Below, piece after piece: positions 51,812 through 60,521 of a stretch of DNA of 64,000 nucleotides. Below the pieces are notes generated by a model that had not been told where the DNA came from, searched no databases, and saw only the letters and a program-made list of their open reading frames with translations. A program made the position numbers and the translations under genes. Source of the stretch: JAWLFY01 sp041685355 (GTDB lineage: Bacteria > Planctomycetota > Planctomycetia > Pirellulales > Pirellulaceae); the NCBI GenBank assembly GCA_041685355.1, contig JAWLFY010000009.1, forward strand, positions 1-64,000. The letters run 5' to 3'. Each line of letters opens with the position of its first letter. Positions within the stretch are counted from its first letter, which is position 1.

Positions 51812-52804
51812 ATGTCACACCTTTTCACCTGTCCCCATTGCCAGACGCGGACGCTCGTCGAATGCCGCTACAGCGGTTGTTCGGGTCGATGCGTCACGTG
51901 CGGCCAGCCGATCACGGTGCCCCCTTTCGCCGACGGCGACCGTGGCGGTGAGGCCGATTCGGCTACCAAGACGATTACCGAATCCGCCCCGCAGGGCCGT
52001 TCGCGGGGGCCGCAAGGTGAGTCCGATCGACGACTCCCGCGGTTCCTGTTCGGTCGGGCCGCCATCGCGGCGGTCGTCATCGTGATCACCCTCGGCATCT
52101 TGGTGGCGGGTGTCCGCTACGGTCGTGAGGCGATCGATCGCGTTCAGGAGGGGCGGATGCGGTCGCTCTCGATGCGAAACCTGGAAAAGATCGCGACGGC
52201 GATGCGAAACTACGCCGCGGATCACGGGACATTCCCCCCGGCGATGACGCAAGACGCCTCGGGACGACCGCTTCATTCGTGGCGGGTGTTGATCTTGCCG
52301 TACTTGGATGAGGAGGCGCTGTACCGCCGTTTCGACTTGAGCGTCCCGTGGGACTCCCCGGAGAATACCGCGGCGGCGGCGGAGATGCCGAAAGTGTTTC
52401 GTCACCCGGACATCGGCCGAGGCCAACGCCGGCTCGGGGCCGTCGGGATCGACGTGTCGTCGTACTACGTAATCCGTGGCCCCGACACGATGTTCCCGCC
52501 GGCAGGTCCCCGCCGGGAGACCGACGCGACCGACGGTGGCGACAAGACCCTGCTCGTCGTGGAAGGCACGCCGACCGGAGCGGTATCGTGGATCCAACCG
52601 ATCGATCTGGAGTTCGATGCGCTGCGAGGGGCCGTCAACGCGGGCGGCGAGATCGCCGCCGGAGGGCTCACCGAGGGAGGCGTTGCGGTGGCGACGGTCG
52701 ACGGCAAGGGCCGGTTCGTCCGCGAACGTCACTCCCACCGTACGTTTCGCGCGCTGGTCACGCCCGACGGCGGTGAACCGCTCGTCGACGACGTCTTCGA
52801 TTGA
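51812..52804 (+). CDS. Zinc-ribbon membrane protein with DUF1559-like C-terminus
   Basis: 330 aa. A cysteine-rich N-terminus (C7, C10, C18, C23, C27, C30 in FTCPHCQTRTLVECRYSGC and the next residues) looks like a zinc ribbon. One membrane helix (AAIAAVVIVITLGILVAGVRYG, about 83-104) is followed by a segment like the DUF1559 core: MRNLEKIATAMRNYAADHGTFPP, HSWRVLILPYLDEEALYRRFD, PWDSPEN. The prepilin motif of normal DUF1559 proteins is missing and replaced by the zinc-ribbon/helix module. Topology would put the ribbon in the cytoplasm. Function unknown. Confidence 0.82.
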   Translation: MSHLFTCPHCQTRTLVECRYSGCSGRCVTCGQPITVPPFADGDRGGEADSATKTITESAPQGRSRGPQGESDRRLPRFLFGRAAIAAVVIVITLGILVAGVRYGREAIDRVQEGRMRSLSMRNLEKIATAMRNYAADHGTFPPAMTQDASGRPLHSWRVLILPYLDEEALYRRFDLSVPWDSPENTAAAAEMPKVFRHPDIGRGQRRLGAVGIDVSSYYVIRGPDTMFPPAGPRRETDATDGGDKTLLVVEGTPTGAVSWIQPIDLEFDALRGAVNAGGEIAAGGLTEGGVAVATVDGKGRFVRERHSHRTFRALVTPDGGEPLVDDVFD

Positions 52805-52907
52805 CCCGACACGCTCGATCGACCCGACACGTCCGATCGACCCGACACGTCCGATCGACCCGACGCGTCCGATCGACCCGACACGTCCGATTGACCCGAC
52901 ACCGCGG
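52803..52907. repeat. 18-bp tandem repeat, about 5.8 copies
   Basis: Five full units of GACCCGACACGTCCGATC (with single-base variants) and a partial sixth, starting within the stop codon of the preceding gene and ending 6 bp before the autotransporter stop. It fills the whole convergent gap. ACGT-containing units have a near-palindromic centre. Confidence 0.93.
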
Positions 52908-52912
52908 CCGGC

Positions 52913-55861
52913 TCACCAAGTGAACTCGATGCCGCCCGAGCCGACGTGCAACGCTTGGTACTCGTTGAACTGCAGGTCGTACCCGGCGAACAATCGACTT
53001 CCCGGGCCCGACATCAAGTTGACCCCGCCGCCGAGGTTCACCCAGTCGCGACCGAGATCGACGCCGCGGACGGTGTAACTACCTCCAAGATCCGCGAGAC
53101 CTGCGTTAAACGATTGCTCGGTGTCGAGAAATTCGTGCAACCACGCCGCGCGGAACTCGGGCGTCATCACGAGCCCCGCAGGACCGCGACGGGTCGTCGA
53201 AACGCGGCCCCCTAAAATCCCTCGCAGCGAGTGCGCGTCGATCCCGGAAACCGCCAGGTTGAGTAGCCCGCCGCCGGTCTCCCGGAATCCGTCCTGGCGA
53301 AGGTACAGGTACTGCAGCGCCCCGTACGGTTGGAGGTTCCAACCTTGGTGGGCGACCGACAGCCCGCGTTCGAAGTAACCGTTGGCTTGCCATCCGTCGA
53401 ACCATCCACGGGTCGAAGCTGACACGTTGCCGATCTCGATCGTCCGGCGGACGTCACCGTGGTCGTAACCGAGGCCGCCGTTGAGGAGGTAGTAACCGAA
53501 ACCGTCAAACCCCGTCAGGTAGGTCCCAAAGTGGTAGTTTTCCAGGTCGGCCGATTCGTTGAGCCGTTCACCCCGGACGTTGCCCCACGCCAAGTTCGCC
53601 CAACCGCCGAGACTGTGCCGTGCGTCGAGGTTTCGCTGCACCGCCATTTGCGTGCCCCCGACGCCGTAGTCGAACCCGTCGGCGTTCCCGTCGGCTTCGC
53701 CGCGACCGCCCAGACCGTACCCGGAGATCCAGCCGGTCATCTCGCTCGGGTTACATCGCCCGCCCCACGTCTCCGGTTCGCTCAGCTCGACACCGCGGAG
53801 GGTCCGGATCGGTCGGGCCCGACACGCGTCGGCGGGGACCATTTGGGCCCGCAAACGGTCGCTCAACTGAGACAGATAGTAAGTCGTGTGTTGAAAGTTC
53901 GCCGTCGGCAGGCTGCCGTACATCGCACCGCTGAGTCGGTCCAGCGAGCTTTGAACGTGTTGGTTCGTCATCGGCGTCATCTCGTCGATCAGCGTTTGCA
54001 ATGACGGCGTCGGAGCGGTGCTGAACGCGTCGATGTGTCCGCCGACCGACCGCTGATTGAACGTCGCACCGACCGACGCGAAGTCGCTGGTGTTGGCGAG
54101 CAAACTGAACTGAACGTTGGCCGCGTTATGGATCAGGATCGCGTCGAAGAACGCCAGGTTGTCGGTGATCGAGTCGAACGTCCCGGTGACGCTGTCGGCG
54201 GTCAGGAACGTGTAGGTCGTCCCGCCGGTGTAAGTGCCCGACTCGGCCGCTACCGAGACGTTCCCGCCGTTGATCGTGACGTCACCGTTGACGTCGATTA
54301 GGTCGTTGTGGACCCCCGGCGTGTTGCCCCCGTCGTTGATCTCGATCTCGGTCGTGCTCCCGGCGTTGAACGTCGTGTTGCCGTTGACGGTGAGCGTGCC
54401 GATCGAGTTGCCCGGGGCGAGGGTGCCGGAGAGGATCAGCTGCCCCGTGATCGCCCCGGCCCCGCCGAGGGTCCCGCCCGACTGCACCGTGAAGTCGGAG
54501 CTGATCCCGGAATTGACGTACAGTTTCCCCCCTTCGACGGTGACCGAATCGAGCGACGCGTTGCTGCCGGAGAGGTTGAGCGATCCGTCACCCGATTTCA
54601 GCAGTCCGCCGCCGCCGAACAGGCTCGGGTCGAGCGTCACGTCTTCGTCGTTCGGGGAGGTCCAGGTCGGGGTGACGCCGGTCATCGCGAATAGCCCCGC
54701 CCCCTGGGCGTCGCCGTCGCTTCCGTCGTTGAAAAGTCCAATGCCGCCCGCTCCCGGGGTCACACTGTTGCTCGTGAAGGCGACGTTCTCGAATTCGATG
54801 ACGCCCCCGTCGCGGACGAACACCGCACCGCCAAGGCCGTCGCCGCCGTCGCCTCCATCTCGGTATGCGCCCCCGTTCCCGCCGCCGAACCCGCCGGTTC
54901 CGCCTGTTTTTCCGAGGCCGCCGCCACCGCCACCCCCGCCAAATCCTCCCTCCCCGCCCTGCCCCTGTTCTCCACCTCCGCCCCCGCCGCCGAAATTACC
55001 GCCGCCTCCTCCGTTGCTCACGACACCGCCGCCGCCCCCACCGCCGAACCTCTGACCGTCCGCCCCAGGCGTCAAGTCCGGCCCTCCATCGCCCCCTTCG
55101 CCGCCACCCGCACCCGCCGTCGAGCCACTGGCGTCACCGCCGTCTTGCGTGAGCCCGCCTCCGCCGCTCCCCGCGTCCGCGGCGACGCCCCCGTTGCCGT
55201 CGAATCCGCCACCGCCCCCGCCCCCAGAGGACCCACCAGAACCCCCGTCACCGCCAAAGCCACCGCCGCCACCACCGCCGTACCCAAAAACGGGTGCGAT
55301 TGTGCCTCCCTGTCCGCCCTTGGCACCGTTATCGGCGAGGCTGACGTCTCGCAGGGTGACGTTGCCGTTCTGATTAACGAACACCGCCCCGCCGGCGCCG
55401 AGTCCGCCACCGCCACCGCCGGCACCGTCCGCGGCGTCGCCGCCAGCACCTCCGGCGGCTTGCCCGTGGCGCAGCGTGATCCCCTGAACCGTCACCGTGC
55501 CCGAATCGACGAACAAGATCCGGTGCTGGCTTTGTCCGCTGATCGACAGACCGGTCGCGCCGGGGCCGGTGATCGTCAAACTTCCGCCATTCAGCTGGAC
55601 CATCGGTAACATCGAATCGAGGTTCAACGTCCCGCTGAGTGCCCCGTCGAACGTGATCGTGTGCGATCCGGTCGGGTCGAGATTCGCTTGACCGATCGCC
55701 TCGCGAAGCGACCCCGCGCCGCTGTCCGAAAGGTTCAACACCGTCAAGTCCGCGGCCGTCAGAGAAGATCCGCCTCCAAGAAACGCCGCGAACAAGGAAA
55801 GTCGCAGAACCGCACGACGCAAACGGCGGCGACGCGAAACGACGCGGGTGTGACGGATCAT
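52913..55861 (-). CDS. Autotransporter-type outer membrane protein with Gly-rich passenger
   Basis: 982 aa from ATG 55861, which has AAGGA 7 nt upstream. A long basic n-region and signal (RRAVLRLSLFAAFLGGGSSLTAAD) precede LTVLNLSDSGAGSLREAIGQAN, a beta-helix lead motif. Residues about 135-340 are extraordinarily rich in glycine (runs of GGGGG). Further on comes an autotransporter-associated repeat (LLKSGDGSLNLSG, GTLAPGNSIGTLTVNGNTTF). The last ~260 residues form the beta-barrel domain (WISGYGLGGRGEADGN ... FAGYDLQFNEYQALHVGSGGIEFTW) ending in an aromatic residue. It should be displayed on the outer surface as an adhesin or structural protein. The cytosines of the plus strand here make a strong strand bias. 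Confidence 0.9.
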   Translation of the reverse strand: MIRHTRVVSRRRRLRRAVLRLSLFAAFLGGGSSLTAADLTVLNLSDSGAGSLREAIGQANLDPTGSHTITFDGALSGTLNLDSMLPMVQLNGGSLTITGPGATGLSISGQSQHRILFVDSGTVTVQGITLRHGQAAGGAGGDAADGAGGGGGGLGAGGAVFVNQNGNVTLRDVSLADNGAKGGQGGTIAPVFGYGGGGGGGFGGDGGSGGSSGGGGGGGFDGNGGVAADAGSGGGGLTQDGGDASGSTAGAGGGEGGDGGPDLTPGADGQRFGGGGGGGVVSNGGGGGNFGGGGGGGEQGQGGEGGFGGGGGGGGLGKTGGTGGFGGGNGGAYRDGGDGGDGLGGAVFVRDGGVIEFENVAFTSNSVTPGAGGIGLFNDGSDGDAQGAGLFAMTGVTPTWTSPNDEDVTLDPSLFGGGGLLKSGDGSLNLSGSNASLDSVTVEGGKLYVNSGISSDFTVQSGGTLGGAGAITGQLILSGTLAPGNSIGTLTVNGNTTFNAGSTTEIEINDGGNTPGVHNDLIDVNGDVTINGGNVSVAAESGTYTGGTTYTFLTADSVTGTFDSITDNLAFFDAILIHNAANVQFSLLANTSDFASVGATFNQRSVGGHIDAFSTAPTPSLQTLIDEMTPMTNQHVQSSLDRLSGAMYGSLPTANFQHTTYYLSQLSDRLRAQMVPADACRARPIRTLRGVELSEPETWGGRCNPSEMTGWISGYGLGGRGEADGNADGFDYGVGGTQMAVQRNLDARHSLGGWANLAWGNVRGERLNESADLENYHFGTYLTGFDGFGYYLLNGGLGYDHGDVRRTIEIGNVSASTRGWFDGWQANGYFERGLSVAHQGWNLQPYGALQYLYLRQDGFRETGGGLLNLAVSGIDAHSLRGILGGRVSTTRRGPAGLVMTPEFRAAWLHEFLDTEQSFNAGLADLGGSYTVRGVDLGRDWVNLGGGVNLMSGPGSRLFAGYDLQFNEYQALHVGSGGIEFTW

Positions 55862-56119
55862 CAAGACGTCCTTGCCTGAAAAGCGTTCAGCCGTGGGCAA
55901 CCACGCCCGACATTGGATGCGAAACGCTGCCAACCGTTCGTTCATCGGACCTAACGGTCCGCTTCCATGACCGATCGACAAAGCCGCGGCATATTTGGCA
56001 AGGCTTACCTATTCGAACGGGCCATGGACCGGTTGCTTCATCATGCCCGCCGGTTCGAACTCCACTCGATCGCACCGATCGGGGCAGGATCGGTATCGAG
56101 AGCCGCATCGATGGCCAGC

Positions 56120-57334
56120 TCAGTAACCACGCGGACGGACGACGCCTTGAACGCGAGACGGCAACCCCGCGATGCGGAGGAACCCTTCGGCGTCGTCTTG
56201 GTTGTACGAGCCGCCCCCTTCCATCGTCGCGATTTCGGCGTCGTACAGGCTGTTCGGGCTGCTCCGCGACGCGACGACCACGTTCCCCTTGTAAAGCTGC
56301 AGCGTGACTTCGCCGGTCACCGGCCGCTGGGTCTCGCAGATGAACGCCATCAACGCGTCCATCTTCGGCGTGTACCAAAAACCGTAATAAACCATCTCGG
56401 CGACCTCGGGCGCGAGCCGGTCCCGAAGGTGCAGCAGGTCGCGGTCGACGGTCAGCTGTTCGACGTACATCATCGCGTCGTACAACACCGTCATCCCCGG
56501 GGCCTCGTAGACGCCGCGGCTCTTCATCCCGACGAACCGGTTTTCGATGATGTCGATCCGCCCGACCCCGTTGCGGCCGGCGATGGTGTTGAGCTGCTGC
56601 ACCATTTCCAGCGGTGAGACCGGGTCGCCATTAAGCCGGTTCGGGACGCCCGCCTCGATCCCGATCGTGACGGTCTCGGGCTTGTCCGGGGCGTCTTGCG
56701 GGCTGACCCCCATCCCGAAATCGACCAGCTCGACCCCGTTCACGTCGAGCTCCTCGAGCTGGCCCGCCTCGTAGCTGATGTGGAGTACGTTCTCGTCGCT
56801 GCTGTACGGTTTCGCCGTCGATGCCTTGACCGGAATCCCTTTCTTGTCGCAGTAAGCGATCAGTTCGGTCCGTCCCGGGAACGCCTCTCGGAACGCCGGG
56901 ATTCGCCACGGCGCGATCATCTCGATCGTCGGGTCGAGGGCCTCCGCGGCGAGCTGGAAGCGGCACTGGTCGTTCCCCTTCCCGGTGGCGCCGTGGGCGT
57001 ACGCCGTCGCCCCGACTTCGCGGGCGACCTGCAAGCAGACCTTGCTGATCAGCGGCCGGGCGATCGAGGTCCCGAGTAAGTAAATTCCTTCGTACTTCGC
57101 CTGCCACGCGAGCACCGGGAAGGCGAAATCGCGACACAACTCTTCGCGGACGTCGACCAGTCGGGCCGACTTGGCCCCGCAGTCACGGGCCTTCTGCATC
57201 GTCGCCTCGCGGTCCTCGCACGGTTGGCCCAAGTCGACGTAAACCGCGTGCACCTCGTATCCTTGGTCCTGCAACCAGCCGAGGATCACGGAAGTGTCGA
57301 GTCCGCCCGAGTAGGCCAATACGCAGCTTTTCAT
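56120..57334 (-). CDS. argG: Argininosuccinate synthase
   Basis: 404 aa. Joins citrulline and aspartate with ATP in arginine synthesis. The ATP pyrophosphatase loop AYSGGLDTSVIL opens the protein, then DLGQPCEDREATMQKA, YLLGTSIARPLISK, AHGATGKGNDQCRF, APWRIPAF, and VVASRSSPNSLYDAEIATME near the end. ATG 57334 gives MKSCVLAYSGG, the usual start; a TTG 18 bp upstream is less likely. The gene is divergent from larB. No argH is in the window. Confidence 0.97.
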   Translation of the reverse strand: MKSCVLAYSGGLDTSVILGWLQDQGYEVHAVYVDLGQPCEDREATMQKARDCGAKSARLVDVREELCRDFAFPVLAWQAKYEGIYLLGTSIARPLISKVCLQVAREVGATAYAHGATGKGNDQCRFQLAAEALDPTIEMIAPWRIPAFREAFPGRTELIAYCDKKGIPVKASTAKPYSSDENVLHISYEAGQLEELDVNGVELVDFGMGVSPQDAPDKPETVTIGIEAGVPNRLNGDPVSPLEMVQQLNTIAGRNGVGRIDIIENRFVGMKSRGVYEAPGMTVLYDAMMYVEQLTVDRDLLHLRDRLAPEVAEMVYYGFWYTPKMDALMAFICETQRPVTGEVTLQLYKGNVVVASRSSPNSLYDAEIATMEGGGSYNQDDAEGFLRIAGLPSRVQGVVRPRGY

Positions 57335-57476
57335 CGCGAGGGTGTCCGGCAAAGATTAAAAACGGATGAACTTCCGATCGTCAAAGCTCCGATTTGAGAA
57401 TTGATCGGATCGGCTTGCAACCGCCCCTCGCGTGAACTCGACTGGTTAGCGGTCGATCCTTGCCGGAGTCAACGAA

Positions 57477-58379
57477 ATGCCCCCCTCCCCTGCCCTCCCC
57501 GACCTGCTGCGACGCCTTTCCCAAGGCGAGCTGTCGGTCGATGAGACGCTTCGTCAGATCTCCGCGTCGGGGATCTCGCCAGGGAGTGTCACCGCGACCG
57601 CGGATCCCAACCCGCCCTATAGCGGAGGCGGATTCGCCGCCGATCCGGGTTTCGCCGCCCGCCAAGAGATTGAGGGGGCAACGGTCGATCTGGGGCGTCG
57701 GTCGCGGTGCGGGTTTAGCGAAGTGATCTATGGGGAAGGGAAACCGGCCGAGCTGATTACCGAGATCGTCCGGGCACAACTCGAGGCGGGCCAGACGTCG
57801 CTTGTCACCCGGATCGATCCGACGGCGGCGACCCAGGTCCGTCGCTGTTTCCCCTTTCCGCACTCGCATCACCATCCGCTCTCGCACACGCTGCGGGTCG
57901 CGGGAAACCCGATCGGCGGCCCGCAGCCGCTCCCGGACGACGAGCTCGCGAAGACGGTCCATGTCGCCGTCGTGACCGCCGGAAGCACCGACTTGCCGGT
58001 CGCCGAAGAGGCGATCGAGACGCTCGCGTGGATGGAAGTTCCGTTCCAGCGGTTCGATGATATCGGTGTCGCCGGCCCCCATCGCTTGCTGCACGCCGTT
58101 CCGCGACTCCGACACGCCTCGGCCGTCGTCGTGATCGCCGGAATGGAAGGGGCGTTGGCCGCGGCGATCGCCGGGCACTTGGCCGTCCCGGTGTTCGCGG
58201 TCCCGACCAGCGTCGGCTACGGGGCGAACTTCGGCGGTCTGACACCGCTGCTCGGGATGCTCAACGCGTGTGCCGCGAATGTCGCGGTGGTGAACATCGA
58301 CGCCGGATTCAAAGGGGCCTACTTGGCGGGTGTCGTCGCGGGCCAGTTGCAACGTCGACTCGACCAGCGGGACGCGTGA
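57477..58379 (+). CDS. larB: Nickel-pincer cofactor biosynthesis protein LarB
   Basis: 300 aa. LarB carboxylates and hydrolyses nicotinic acid adenine dinucleotide to start the nickel-pincer cofactor of lactate racemase and relatives. Family motifs: DLGRRSRCGFSEVIYGEGK, VAVVTAGSTDLPVAEEA, VPFQRFDDIGVAGPHRLL, VVIAGMEGALAAAIAGHL, VPTSVGYGANFGGLTPLLGMLNACAANVAVVNIDAGFKGAYLAG. LarC and LarE are not in the window. Codons 3-8 are written through the C-rich dispersed motif (MPPSPALPDLL). It starts an apparent operon with nnrD, ribF and nrnA. Confidence 0.93.
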   Translation: MPPSPALPDLLRRLSQGELSVDETLRQISASGISPGSVTATADPNPPYSGGGFAADPGFAARQEIEGATVDLGRRSRCGFSEVIYGEGKPAELITEIVRAQLEAGQTSLVTRIDPTAATQVRRCFPFPHSHHHPLSHTLRVAGNPIGGPQPLPDDELAKTVHVAVVTAGSTDLPVAEEAIETLAWMEVPFQRFDDIGVAGPHRLLHAVPRLRHASAVVVIAGMEGALAAAIAGHLAVPVFAVPTSVGYGANFGGLTPLLGMLNACAANVAVVNIDAGFKGAYLAGVVAGQLQRRLDQRDA

Positions 58380-58385
58380 GCAATC

Positions 58386-59342
58386 GTGACGCCCGATCCC
58401 AACCCGCCATTGCGACTGCCACGCCGGGCCCCCGACGCGCACAAGGGGGCTTTCGGCCGCGTGCTGCTGGTCGGCGGTTCTCGAGGGATGGCCGGGTCGG
58501 TCGCGCTTTCGGCCCATGCGGCGCTGCGGGCCGGGGCCGGGCTCGTTTCGGCTGCCGTCCCCGATCGCTGTCTCGAAACGGTCGCCGCGTTCCATCCGTG
58601 TGTGATGACCGTTCCGCTCGCCGACGACGGGACGGGCCGATTCGACGCGGCCGCGGCGGACGAGCTAGCGAACCGGCTCGACGGCACAACCGCCCTCGGG
58701 TGCGGCCCCGGCATGACCACCGCCCCTGGGGCGTTTGCCGTCGTCCGGCGACTTCTGGAATCCGACAACACCCCGCTCGTCGTGGACGCCGACGGGATCA
58801 ACGTGATGGCGAAACTCGGGTGGCCCGGTGACGCCTCCCGCAGGCCCGGTGACGCCTCCCGCAGGCCCGGTGACCCCTCCCGCAGGCCCGGCACGCCGAG
58901 GCGGTTCCTCGTGTTGACGCCACACCCCGGCGAATTGTCCCGACTGGTCGGCGTCGACCCCTCCGATCGGGAATCCCAGATCGAGGCGGCCCAAGAACTG
59001 GCGGGTCGCTCGGGCGCCGTGATCGTGGTCAAAGGGGGCCCCACCGTGATCGTCGACGGCAACGATCGATGGACCAACCCGACCGGGAATCCGGGGATGG
59101 CGACCGCCGGCAGCGGAGACGTGTTAACGGGCGTGATCACGTCGTTGTGCGCCCAGGGGCTCTCCGCGACCGACGCCGCGCGGCTGGGCGTTTGGGTCCA
59201 CGGCCGGGCCGGCGACTTGGTCGCTAGCCGAATCGGACCGGCAGGGATGATCGCGAGCGACCTGATCGACGGCGTCGCCGAAGCGATCTGGGAGGTCCAA
59301 GCGGAGGAGGAAGCCGGGCTTCGAACGGGCGTCGATGCGTGA
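58386..59342 (+). CDS. nnrD: ADP-dependent NAD(P)H-hydrate dehydratase
   Basis: 318 aa. Repairs hydrated NADH/NADPH using ADP. Ribokinase-like fold: GAFGRVLLVGGSRGMAGSVAL, GCGPGMTTAPG, LVVDADGINVMAKLG, LTPHPGELSRLVG, VVVKGGPTVIVDGN and the conserved GNPGMATAGSGDVLTGVI. There is no NnrE epimerase domain, so this is the single-domain form. Between VDADGINVMAKLGW and RFLVLTPHPGE there is an inserted run of about 21 residues, (PGDASRR) three times, encoded by a 21-bp tandem repeat at 58822-58884. GTG 58386 is 7 bp after the larB stop. Confidence 0.92.
   Translation: MTPDPNPPLRLPRRAPDAHKGAFGRVLLVGGSRGMAGSVALSAHAALRAGAGLVSAAVPDRCLETVAAFHPCVMTVPLADDGTGRFDAAAADELANRLDGTTALGCGPGMTTAPGAFAVVRRLLESDNTPLVVDADGINVMAKLGWPGDASRRPGDASRRPGDPSRRPGTPRRFLVLTPHPGELSRLVGVDPSDRESQIEAAQELAGRSGAVIVVKGGPTVIVDGNDRWTNPTGNPGMATAGSGDVLTGVITSLCAQGLSATDAARLGVWVHGRAGDLVASRIGPAGMIASDLIDGVAEAIWEVQAEEEAGLRTGVDA
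58822..58884. repeat. 21-bp in-frame tandem repeat inside nnrD
   Basis: Three units of GGCCCGGTGACGCCTCCCGC plus A (the third with one change), adding a repeated PGDASRR heptapeptide to the enzyme at a surface-loop position. The period is a multiple of 3, so the frame is kept. Confidence 0.92.
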
Positions 59343-59352
59343 CATAATCTGG

Positions 59353-59416
59353 GCCTGACATCCGCTCGGCCTGACATCCGCTCGGCCTGACATCCGCTCG
59401 GCCTGACATCGTCTCG
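59353..59416. repeat. 16-bp tandem repeat, four copies, nnrD-ribF gap
   Basis: GCCTGACATCCGCTCG four times (the last with two changes), between the nnrD stop and the ribF start. The period is not a multiple of 3 and it is not coding. Confidence 0.93.
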
Positions 59417-59490
59417 CCCTATCGCCGCCTCGCCCCCCGTTGGTCCCCACCGATCCGGTCGTCCCCACCGATGCAACTCCGAATTCGATC

Positions 59491-60453
59491 GTGACGCAGC
59501 TGGTACCGCTCGCCCGCATCACCGCTTCCGTCCGCGGCGGGGCGGTCAGCATCGGCAATTTCGACGGGGTACACGTCGGTCACGCGGCGTTGCTCCGCCG
59601 CGTCCGGCGAATGGCGGATCGGGTCGGCGGTCCCGCCGTCGCGGTCGCGTTCGACCCCCACCCGGCCGCCGTGCTCCGGCCCGAAGCGGCGCCGGCGAAA
59701 CTCACGTGGCTCGAACGCCGGGCGGAACTCCTTGCCCCACACGGCATCGATTTCCTGGTCGTCTGCGAGGTGACAGCGGAGTTCTTGCGGATGTCGGCCG
59801 CCCGTTTTTTCGACGACCTGATCGTCGGCCGACTCGCCGCGCGAGGAATCGTCGAAGGCCCGAACTTTTACTTCGGACGCGATCGCCAAGGCGACGTGAC
59901 GCTCCTGAAAACGCTATGCGAACGACAAGGCGTCGAGCTGGAGATCGCCGACCCGACGCCCGCGCCAAACGACAACGGGCACCCGATGGTCAGCAGCACG
60001 CGGATCCGGAAGCTGGTCGCTCGGGGTGAGATCGAAGTGGCGAATCGCTCCCTCGGACATCCCCATCGGATCCGCGGACGCGTCGTGACCGGGGACCGGC
60101 GAGGCCGCGAAATCGGGTTTCCGACCGCAAACCTCGCCGACGTCGACGTGCTCCTTCCGGCCCCCGGTGTCTACGGCGGGACCGCGATCGTCAGCGACGG
60201 GGCGCGGCACCCCGCGGCGATCCACCTCGGACCGCGGCCCACCTTCGACGCCCCGGACACGGAGGCCCCGAAGGTGGAGGTCCATCTGCTCGACTACTCG
60301 GGGGACCTCTACGGCCAGCGGCTGCAGGTTGACTTGCTCACGCAGGTCCGTGACATTGCCCGCTTCGATTCCGCGGAACAGCTCGTCGAGCAACTCCAGC
60401 GCGACGTCCTCGCGATCCGTCGGCGATGGCCGACGCTCGATCCCGAACGCTGA
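59491..60453 (+). CDS. ribF: Bifunctional riboflavin kinase / FAD synthetase
   Basis: 320 aa from GTG 59491. The N-terminal nucleotidyltransferase domain (VSIGNFDGVHVGHAALLRRV, then FDPHPAAVLRP and VSSTRIRKLVARGEIEVANRSLGHPH) adenylylates FMN, and the C-terminal riboflavin kinase domain (GRVVTGDRRGREIGFPTANL, PGVYGGTAIV, AAIHLGPRPTFD, EVHLLDYSGDLYGQRLQVDL) phosphorylates riboflavin. FAD and FMN made here serve PutA and Dus. An in-frame upstream extension to 59440 is low complexity and starts near the repeat, so the GTG was preferred. Confidence 0.93.
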   Translation: MTQLVPLARITASVRGGAVSIGNFDGVHVGHAALLRRVRRMADRVGGPAVAVAFDPHPAAVLRPEAAPAKLTWLERRAELLAPHGIDFLVVCEVTAEFLRMSAARFFDDLIVGRLAARGIVEGPNFYFGRDRQGDVTLLKTLCERQGVELEIADPTPAPNDNGHPMVSSTRIRKLVARGEIEVANRSLGHPHRIRGRVVTGDRRGREIGFPTANLADVDVLLPAPGVYGGTAIVSDGARHPAAIHLGPRPTFDAPDTEAPKVEVHLLDYSGDLYGQRLQVDLLTQVRDIARFDSAEQLVEQLQRDVLAIRRRWPTLDPER

Positions 60454-60521
60454 CGCTTGCCACCCATCCGCAAACCGCCCCGCCCTCCGCCGTGGCGGGA
60501 AGCCACGAGGAACGATCGCTC

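Noticed and set aside
52803..52907. Possible CRISPR array or coding IDPTRP repeat
   Set aside because: No spacers, 18-bp period without gaps; the frame that reads IDPTRP has no start of its own and is antisense or off-frame to real genes.
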